DNA of 6,701 nucleotides from an uncultured Acidimicrobiales bacterium (GTDB taxonomy: Bacteria > Actinomycetota > Acidimicrobiia > Acidimicrobiales > UBA10347), in contig CALDGN010000246.1 in assembly GCA_937942965.1 (NCBI GenBank), positions 1-6,701 on the forward strand. The letters run 5' to 3'. A program made the translations under genes and the position numbers. The notes under the pieces were generated by a model. It was not told where the DNA came from, did not search any database, and saw nothing but the letters and a program-made list of their open reading frames with translations. Shown piece after piece: positions 1-6,701 of this stretch (position 1 is the stretch's first letter; each line of letters begins with the position of its first letter).

Positions 1-50
1 AGGGTTTCGCCGCCGAGGGCGCCTGCGAGTTCTTCGAGCATGGAGGCCAT
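1..50 (-). CDS. 5' end of an unidentified gene, leaving the left edge
   Basis: Read on the minus strand, an ATG at 50-48 opens a frame that stays open to base 1 and gives MASMLEELAGALGGET (16 residues). A strong Shine-Dalgarno sequence, GGAAGGA (minus strand, bases 64-58), ends 7 bases before this ATG. It is the best ribosome-binding site in the window and favours this start over the second in-frame ATG at 41-39. The gene is transcribed divergently from the pirin gene, across a 201-base intergenic region. Sixteen residues are too few to assign a family. The amphipathic alanine- and leucine-rich start with a GG-E pattern faintly recalls the N-termini of FAD-linked oxidases, but this is only an impression and no function is claimed. 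The gene is cut by the window, not visibly broken. Confidence 0.6.
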   Translation of the reverse strand, partial: MASMLEELAGALGGET

Positions 51-63
51 GTGATGTTCCTTC

Positions 64-77
64 CGGCCAGTTGGCCG
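64..77. repeat. Perfect 14-bp palindrome in the divergent intergenic region
   Basis: CGGCCA, a GT spacer, then TGGCCG: two perfect 6-base inverted arms. On the minus strand the palindrome abuts and slightly overlaps the GGAAGGA ribosome-binding site of the leftward gene (it shares base 64). It could be an operator bound by a dimeric repressor, or an RNA hairpin just before that ribosome-binding site. GC-rich palindromes of this size also arise by chance, so the role is inferred only from position. Confidence 0.4.
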
Positions 78-111
78 AGTATCGGGGATGGATCGAGGAT
101 CGACGCACGGG

Positions 112-117
112 AGCGTA
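112..117 (-). promoter_or_regulatory. Possible -10 box for the leftward gene
   Basis: On the minus strand, TACGCT (117 to 112) fits the loose actinobacterial -10 pattern TANNNT. Transcription would start near base 105 and give a leader of about 55 bases that contains the 64-77 palindrome. No convincing -35 element is visible, and TANNNT matches are common by chance. Confidence 0.15.
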
Positions 118-214
118 CCTGGCCGTCGCGTGCGCTGCCGGATGACTGATCCGATGCGCTCGTTCGTCCGCCGTGTGGACTCTCGTGTACTTTCCGACGG
201 CTCTAACGGCGGTT

Positions 215-245
215 TTGTCGCGCGCATTCCCGACGGTCGTAGGGT
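215..245 (+). promoter_or_regulatory. Possible promoter for the pirin gene, perhaps leaderless
   Basis: TTGTCG (215-220) resembles a -35 element. TAGGGT (240-245) fits TANNNT and lies 19 bases further on. The -10-like box ends 6 bases before the ATG at 252, which would put the transcript start at or next to the start codon. The same bases contain AGGG (241-244), 7 bases before the ATG, which could instead be a weak Shine-Dalgarno sequence on a longer transcript, for example from TACTTT at 188-193. The two readings exclude each other and the sequence alone does not decide. Confidence 0.25.
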
Positions 246-251
246 CCGCAT

Positions 252-1253
252 ATGGCATCGGCTGTTGTACAGACTGTCCCGCTCGGCGCTCAGTGGCCCA
301 CGCTGGACCCGTTTCTGTTCTGCGCACACCACTGGGACCACTACCCCGAGGGGGACGGCTCGCTCGCCCCAGCAGCGTCGCTCGAAGGACGCAGCATCGG
401 CCAGGACTTCGCTGGAATCGACGGGTGGAACATGTACCACGGGTCGACCGTGCCGGGCTTCCCCCAGCACCCGCATCGGGGCTTTGAGACGGTCACCTAC
501 GTGCGCCAAGGCTGGTGCGATCACTCTGACTCGCTTGGCGCCCAAGCCCGCTTCGGCGAGGGCGACGTGCAGTGGATCACGGCGGGTTCCGGGATCGTGC
601 ACAGCGAGATGTTCCCGCTCTTCAACGAGCAGGCTCCGAACCCGCTGCATTTGTTTCAGCTCTGGCTGAACCTGCCCGCCGAACGCAAGATGGTCGACCC
701 GCACTTCTCCATGTTGTGGTCCGACCACGTGCCGACGGTGCGGGTTGCCGACGACGTTGAGGTCACCGTGATCGCCGGCAACCTCGCCGAGGCCGATGCG
801 CCAGCACCGCCGCCGCAGTCCTGGGCTGCGGGGGAGACCGGCGTCGAGATCTGGCACGTCAAGCTTGAGCCGCACGCCTTCTGGACGCTGCCGGCTCCGA
901 CCCCAGGTGCACACCGAGTGCTGTACTTCTTCGAGGGCGACCAGCTCGTTGTTGGCGACAGCGAACTCGACGTCGACCACGCAGCGGTCCTGGACCCGGC
1001 GGTTGAGACCCAGATCAGCGCGTGGGGCGAGACGGCCGAGTGTCTGATCCTGTCCGGCATCCCGATCGGCGAACCCGTCGCACAGCATGGACCGTTCGTC
1101 ATGAACGATCGAGCGGGTATCGAGCAGGCCTTTCACGACTACCAAGCGACCGGCTTCGGCGGCTGGCCGTGGCCGACCGACGATCCGGTCCACGGCCCCA
1201 CACCTGAACGGTTCGCACTGCGCAACGGCGAGCGCGAGCTTCCACCGAGCTGA
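252..1253 (+). CDS. Pirin family protein (bicupin, metal-binding)
   Basis: A 333-residue pirin-family bicupin, expected in the cytoplasm. The N-terminal cupin is clear. It has HPHRGFETVTYV at residues 73-84, then a GDVQWITAGSGIVHSE block ending at residue 119. H73, H75, H117 and E119 match the four metal ligands of human pirin (His56, His58, His101, Glu103) with nearly the same spacing, so metal binding looks intact. The C-terminal cupin follows from about residue 200. At 333 residues it is longer than human pirin (290) and E. coli YhhW (231). Some pirins open quercetin oxidatively and others act as redox-sensitive regulators, so the substrate here cannot be named. The start is well fixed: an in-frame TAG lies at 240-242, only 9 bases upstream, and the AVVQTVPLG...WPTLDPFLF N-terminus is typical of the family. 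Its stop overlaps the start of the thioesterase gene by one base, so the two are probably co-translated. Confidence 0.93.
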   Translation: MASAVVQTVPLGAQWPTLDPFLFCAHHWDHYPEGDGSLAPAASLEGRSIGQDFAGIDGWNMYHGSTVPGFPQHPHRGFETVTYVRQGWCDHSDSLGAQARFGEGDVQWITAGSGIVHSEMFPLFNEQAPNPLHLFQLWLNLPAERKMVDPHFSMLWSDHVPTVRVADDVEVTVIAGNLAEADAPAPPPQSWAAGETGVEIWHVKLEPHAFWTLPAPTPGAHRVLYFFEGDQLVVGDSELDVDHAAVLDPAVETQISAWGETAECLILSGIPIGEPVAQHGPFVMNDRAGIEQAFHDYQATGFGGWPWPTDDPVHGPTPERFALRNGERELPPS

Positions 1254-1666
1254 TGAGTCCAGAGGAGATCGCTCGGATCCGAGCGCTGTATGCGTCGGAT
1301 GAACTGGCCCAGGCCCTGGGCGTTTCGCTCGTCGCGCTCAGTGAGCGATCGCTGACGCTGGAGCTGACGGTGCGAGCCGACCATGTTGGCTACCACGGAC
1401 GTTGCCACGGCGGCGTGCTGTTCACCCTCGCCGACATCGCGATGTCCTACATCGGCAACCGCTTCGCCGACCTGGCGTACGCCACGCACGCAGCGATCGA
1501 TTTCGTCGGCGGCGTCGACCTTGGCGACACCGTGACGGCGGTTGCAGGCGAGTCGGTGCGGTCTGGGCGCTCGGCGATCTTTGACGTCACGCTGACGGTC
1601 GGCGACGAGGTCATCGGCGTGTTCCGGGGCAACACGCTGAGCACTCGGTCGAAAAACCCGTCCTAG
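1253..1666 (+). CDS. PaaI-like hotdog-fold acyl-CoA thioesterase
   Basis: A 137-residue single hotdog domain of the PaaI type, which hydrolyses acyl- or aryl-CoA thioesters to free acid and CoA, usually as a cytoplasmic tetramer. The signature HGGVLFTLADIAMSYIGN starts at residue 52, with D61 at the position of the catalytic Asp61 of E. coli PaaI. A conserved tail follows, with IDFVGGVDLGDTV, then GRSAIFDVTL and VGVFRGN-like segments (here IGVFRGN). Length is normal for the family (about 140). The ATG shares its A with the pirin stop (TGATG) and no good Shine-Dalgarno sequence precedes it, so translation probably depends on ribosomes finishing the pirin gene. No other phenylacetate-degradation gene is in the window, so the symbol paaI is not applied; a general housekeeping thioesterase that clears dead-end CoA esters is equally possible. 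The family call is firm and the substrate is unknown. Confidence 0.9.
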   Translation: MSPEEIARIRALYASDELAQALGVSLVALSERSLTLELTVRADHVGYHGRCHGGVLFTLADIAMSYIGNRFADLAYATHAAIDFVGGVDLGDTVTAVAGESVRSGRSAIFDVTLTVGDEVIGVFRGNTLSTRSKNPS

Positions 1667-1678
1667 AAGGCGAAAAGC

Positions 1679-1709
1679 CGCCCGATAAAGATTCGCAAAC
1701 AACCGGGCG
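1679..1709. repeat. Inverted repeat between the thioesterase and icd genes
   Basis: CGCCCG (1679-1684) and CGGGCG (1704-1709) are perfect inverted 6-base arms around a 19-base AT-richer spacer. No T-run follows, so this is not a standard intrinsic terminator. It lies just upstream of the icd promoter-like box and could be an operator, a weak rho-independent stop, or chance. The 72-base gap holds little else. Confidence 0.25.
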
Positions 1710-1724
1710 AGCGCGAAGTCCGAG

Positions 1725-1738
1725 TAGATTTTCGGACG
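1725..1738 (+). promoter_or_regulatory. Possible -10 box giving a leaderless icd transcript
   Basis: TAGATT (1725-1730) fits the TANNNT -10 pattern, and 8 bases separate it from the ATG at 1739. That spacing would put the transcript start at or within about two bases of the start codon. No purine-rich Shine-Dalgarno sequence lies before this ATG, which agrees with leaderless translation, common in actinobacteria. No clear -35 element is seen at the expected distance. Confidence 0.4.
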
Positions 1739-3964
<2,226 letters not shown>

Positions 3965-3977
3965 ACGGCGTTTCAAC

Positions 3978-6701
3978 ATGACGACACTTCGACCGGCCGA
4001 CTTCTTGCGGCCGGAGTTGGTCGCGCTCAACCGCCTGCCGATGCGGGCCCCGTTGGCGTTCTTCGCCGATGCGAACGCTGCCCTCGAAGGGGAGCGGCTT
4101 CGTCGCCGGCAGTCGCTTGATGGCGAGTGGGACTTCGCACTGGTCGAGTCTCCCGAGCATGTCCCCAGCGACTGGCCGACTGCGGGCGGCCACAAGACAC
4201 AACAGGCTCAAGTTCCGGGGCTGTGGACGATGGACCCGGCGGTCGACGACTGGCCGCACTACACGAACATCGTCATGCCGTGGGTGGGCCTCGAAGCTCC
4301 CGAGACGCCTGAACGGAATCCGGTTGGGCTCTACGGGCGCAATTTCACGGTCGCCAAAGCGTGGCTTCGTGACGACGTTGTGTTGCACCTGGGCGGCTTC
4401 GAGAGCGTCGCCGCGGTCTGGTGCAACGGCATCTTCGTCGGCATGAGCAAGGACAGCCGCCTGGCGGCCGAGTTCCTGCTGAACGACGCCGTGGTTGCGG
4501 GCGAGAATCGACTCGACGTCATGGTGATCCGCTATTCCGATGCCACCTGGATCGAGGATCAAGATCACTGGTGGCATGGCGGCTTGCACCGATCCGTGTT
4601 CGTCGAGGCTCGCCCCCGTGAACGCGTCGATGACGTTTCGATCGTCGCCGACTTCGATCCCGCGACGGGCGCCGGCAACCTCCAGGTGAACGCACATGCG
4701 TGCGGCCGAGCGCCCGGCACGGTCAAGGTCACGCTGTGGGACGGGGCTCGAGAAGTCGCGTCGGGGCGTACCGAAGTCCCGATGGTGCCCGATGGCGAAC
4801 CGTTGCAGCAGCTCGTCACCAGCTACTCCTATCCCGGTCGCGTCGCCTCGCTAGAGCTCGCCGTCGACGATGTCCGGGCGTGGACCGCGGAGACACCCGA
4901 GCGCTACGACGTCACGGTCGAATTGCTCGACACGAACGGCAAGGTTCGGACTGCGACGGCGCTCAAGGTCGGATTCCGCCGAGTCGAGGTACGCGATCGC
5001 CGCTTCCTGGTGAATGGCATGCCGATCGTGTTCCACGGCGTGAACCGTCACGACCATCATCCGGACCTCGGCAAGGTGCAGACCGAGGCCGACCTGCGGG
5101 CCGACCTCGAAACGATGCAGCGCCACAACATCAATGCGGTCCGGTGCGCGCACTACCCGAACGATCCCATGCTGCTCGATCTCTGCGATGAGCTCGGGCT
5201 GTGGGTGATCGACGAGGCCAACATCGAGTGCCACGCCCGCCTGCGTTCGATCGCTGACGACCCGCGGTATCTGCCGGCGATGGTCGACCGGGTGTCACGC
5301 ATGGTGATCCGGGACCGCAATCATCCGAGCGTCATCATGTGGTCGCTTGGCAACGAGTCGGGCCATGGGACGTCCCACGACGCCTCTGCTGCCTGGGTTC
5401 GTGCCACCGACCCCTCACGCCCGGTGCACTACGAAGGTGCCATTCAGCGGCGCTTCCTCGTCGAGAAGGCCGATGCCAATCTGGCTCGCCAAGCGCCGTC
5501 AGCCCGCGAACATGCCGTCACCGATGTCGTCTGCCCGATGTACACCGCAGTCGAAGTTGTCGAAGAATGGGCGGAGTGGGCCGAGTCGACAGAACTCGAT
5601 GATCGTCCGTTCCTGTTATGCGAGTTCACCCACGCAATGGGCAACTCGAATGGTGGCTTCGACCGCTACACCGAGGCTTTTCATCGCCTGCCTGCGCTCG
5701 CGGGCGGGTTCATCTGGGATTGGAAAGATCAAGGCTTACGAGTCACCGACGATGAGGGCCGCGAGTTCTGGGCCTACGGCGGTCACTTTGGCGACGAACC
5801 GAACGACGCGAACTTCTGCATCAACGGCATCGTTGGACCCGAGGGCAAGCCACATCCGGGCATGGCCGAGATCGCTTGGGGTTACCAGCCCGTGCGAGTC
5901 ACGCACGTGCGCGGTCGCAAGGTCCGGGTCGAGAACCGTCGATCCTTCACTGATCTGTCGGACCTGAGCGGCGAGTGGCAACTCGTGATCGACGGCGTCC
6001 CGAGCGAGTTCGGTTCGCTCGACGTGCACGTTGCGCCTGGCACCAGCAAGAACGTCGATGTGCCGTTCGGAACCAAGCTTCCTCGCCAGGGCGACGTGCA
6101 GTTGCAGGTGTTCTGGCGAGCTGCCGACGGGCATCGGGTCGCCGCCGACGAGATCGTGCTTCGGTCGGTCGACGCTGTCGACCTGGCCGTGCTCGACTTT
6201 CCTGGTATCCAGACGGTCGCGCCCGTTCGTAGCGGCCAACTGGTCCGAGTCGGGGGCACCTCGCTTCGGGTCGGCGAGCAGGGGCCGAGCGAACTCGTTG
6301 TCGCCGGTACGCCGGTCACGCTCGGCACGATCGAACCAACGCTGTGGCGAGCACCTACCGACAACGACGGTGTTGCCCAAGGCTGGATGAGCGCCGTGTC
6401 CGGCGTGCGCAACCGCTGGTTGGCCCAGGGCCTCGACTCGCTCACGTGGGCGGTTAGGTCGACGTCGGTCCTGACTGGCGACGACATCGCCCTGGTCATG
6501 GTCGACCGGACCGCGGGCGAGGCCATGTCGACGACCCGCTTTGTGCTGACGCCAACAGCGATCGTGGTCGACGAGTCGCTGCTCCTGCCCGACGAGTGGG
6601 CGGACCCGCCGCGGATCGGCACCCGGTTCGAAGCTGCTGCGTCGCTGTTCAACTTCCACTGGTTCGGACCCGGACCGCACGAGACCTATCCCGATCGTGC
6701 C
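3978..6701 (+). CDS. lacZ: Beta-galactosidase, glycoside hydrolase family 2, cut by right edge
   Basis: Retaining beta-galactosidase of the LacZ type, which hydrolyses lactose or other beta-galactosides; no signal peptide, so cytoplasmic. The window holds 908 codons with no stop. By comparison with E. coli LacZ (1023 residues) about 100-120 residues are missing. Domains: N-terminal jelly roll (about 45-206), Ig-like domain (about 207-330), TIM barrel (about 334-620), second Ig-like domain, then the start of the beta-supersandwich (from about 735), with APTDND and GPGPHETYPDR still visible. Key residues: acid/base E460 in WSLGNESGHG, nucleophile E549 in CEFTHAMGNS, magnesium ligands E417 and H419, H392, sodium ligands D188, F613 and N616, and W580 in the GGFIWDW platform. 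The ATG at 3978 is chosen because LVALNRLP soon after it matches the family's N-terminal motif. No Shine-Dalgarno sequence is evident; 13 bases from the icd stop suggests coupling. About 20 extra residues lie between YEG and CPMY. Confidence 0.95.
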   Translation, partial: MTTLRPADFLRPELVALNRLPMRAPLAFFADANAALEGERLRRRQSLDGEWDFALVESPEHVPSDWPTAGGHKTQQAQVPGLWTMDPAVDDWPHYTNIVMPWVGLEAPETPERNPVGLYGRNFTVAKAWLRDDVVLHLGGFESVAAVWCNGIFVGMSKDSRLAAEFLLNDAVVAGENRLDVMVIRYSDATWIEDQDHWWHGGLHRSVFVEARPRERVDDVSIVADFDPATGAGNLQVNAHACGRAPGTVKVTLWDGAREVASGRTEVPMVPDGEPLQQLVTSYSYPGRVASLELAVDDVRAWTAETPERYDVTVELLDTNGKVRTATALKVGFRRVEVRDRRFLVNGMPIVFHGVNRHDHHPDLGKVQTEADLRADLETMQRHNINAVRCAHYPNDPMLLDLCDELGLWVIDEANIECHARLRSIADDPRYLPAMVDRVSRMVIRDRNHPSVIMWSLGNESGHGTSHDASAAWVRATDPSRPVHYEGAIQRRFLVEKADANLARQAPSAREHAVTDVVCPMYTAVEVVEEWAEWAESTELDDRPFLLCEFTHAMGNSNGGFDRYTEAFHRLPALAGGFIWDWKDQGLRVTDDEGREFWAYGGHFGDEPNDANFCINGIVGPEGKPHPGMAEIAWGYQPVRVTHVRGRKVRVENRRSFTDLSDLSGEWQLVIDGVPSEFGSLDVHVAPGTSKNVDVPFGTKLPRQGDVQLQVFWRAADGHRVAADEIVLRSVDAVDLAVLDFPGIQTVAPVRSGQLVRVGGTSLRVGEQGPSELVVAGTPVTLGTIEPTLWRAPTDNDGVAQGWMSAVSGVRNRWLAQGLDSLTWAVRSTSVLTGDDIALVMVDRTAGEAMSTTRFVLTPTAIVVDESLLLPDEWADPPRIGTRFEAAASLFNFHWFGPGPHETYPDRA

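Noticed and set aside
91..104. Adjacent near-identical heptamers GATCGAG and GATCGAC in the divergent intergenic region
   Set aside because: Too short, only two copies, and GATCGA is a frequent word throughout this sequence.
88..669. A 193-codon plus-strand open frame overlapping the pirin start in another frame
   Set aside because: The translation is arginine- and serine-rich with no family resemblance, while the 252-1253 frame is an unmistakable pirin.
1669..1679. GGC-GAAAA-GCC mini-hairpin after the thioesterase stop
   Set aside because: Only a 3-bp stem and no T-run, so it is too weak to call a terminator.
5736..6680. A 314-codon open frame on the minus strand opposite the beta-galactosidase
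   Set aside because: It is the shadow of the lacZ coding frame; its translation shows no domain, while the plus strand has conserved GH2 motifs throughout.

Overview
The window looks like a stretch of chromosome from a GC-rich actinobacterium. The genes are tightly packed with strong G/C bias at third codon positions, and a full-length monomeric isocitrate dehydrogenase is present, a type common in actinobacteria. A lineage such as Acidimicrobiia is possible, but that is a guess from style, not from a marker gene. I see no mobile element, CRISPR array, tRNA or rRNA.

Layout, left to right. Bases 1-50 hold the first 16 codons of a gene on the minus strand that runs off the left edge; it has a strong ribosome-binding site. 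Bases 51-251 are a divergent intergenic region with a perfect 14-bp palindrome (64-77) and weak promoter-like boxes. All remaining genes are on the plus strand: a pirin-family cupin (252-1253), a PaaI-like hotdog thioesterase (1253-1666, overlapping the pirin stop by one base), a monomeric NADP-dependent isocitrate dehydrogenase (1739-3964), and a glycoside hydrolase family 2 beta-galactosidase of the LacZ type (3978 to the right edge, truncated by the window at 908 codons).

The pirin and thioesterase genes form a translationally coupled pair. The 72-base gap before the isocitrate dehydrogenase gene holds a TAGATT box so close to the ATG that a leaderless transcript is plausible. The beta-galactosidase gene starts 13 bases after the dehydrogenase stop with no clear ribosome-binding site, so it probably depends on that gene's transcript. 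All four main proteins keep their key active-site residues and look functional. None has an evident signal peptide, so all are expected in the cytoplasm. Together they suggest ordinary metabolism: sugar hydrolysis, a TCA-cycle NADPH-generating step, acyl-CoA hydrolysis, and a pirin of unknown substrate. I found no convincing novel multi-gene system. The most interesting points are the start-site signals, the odd pairing of isocitrate dehydrogenase with LacZ, and an insertion near the LacZ active site.
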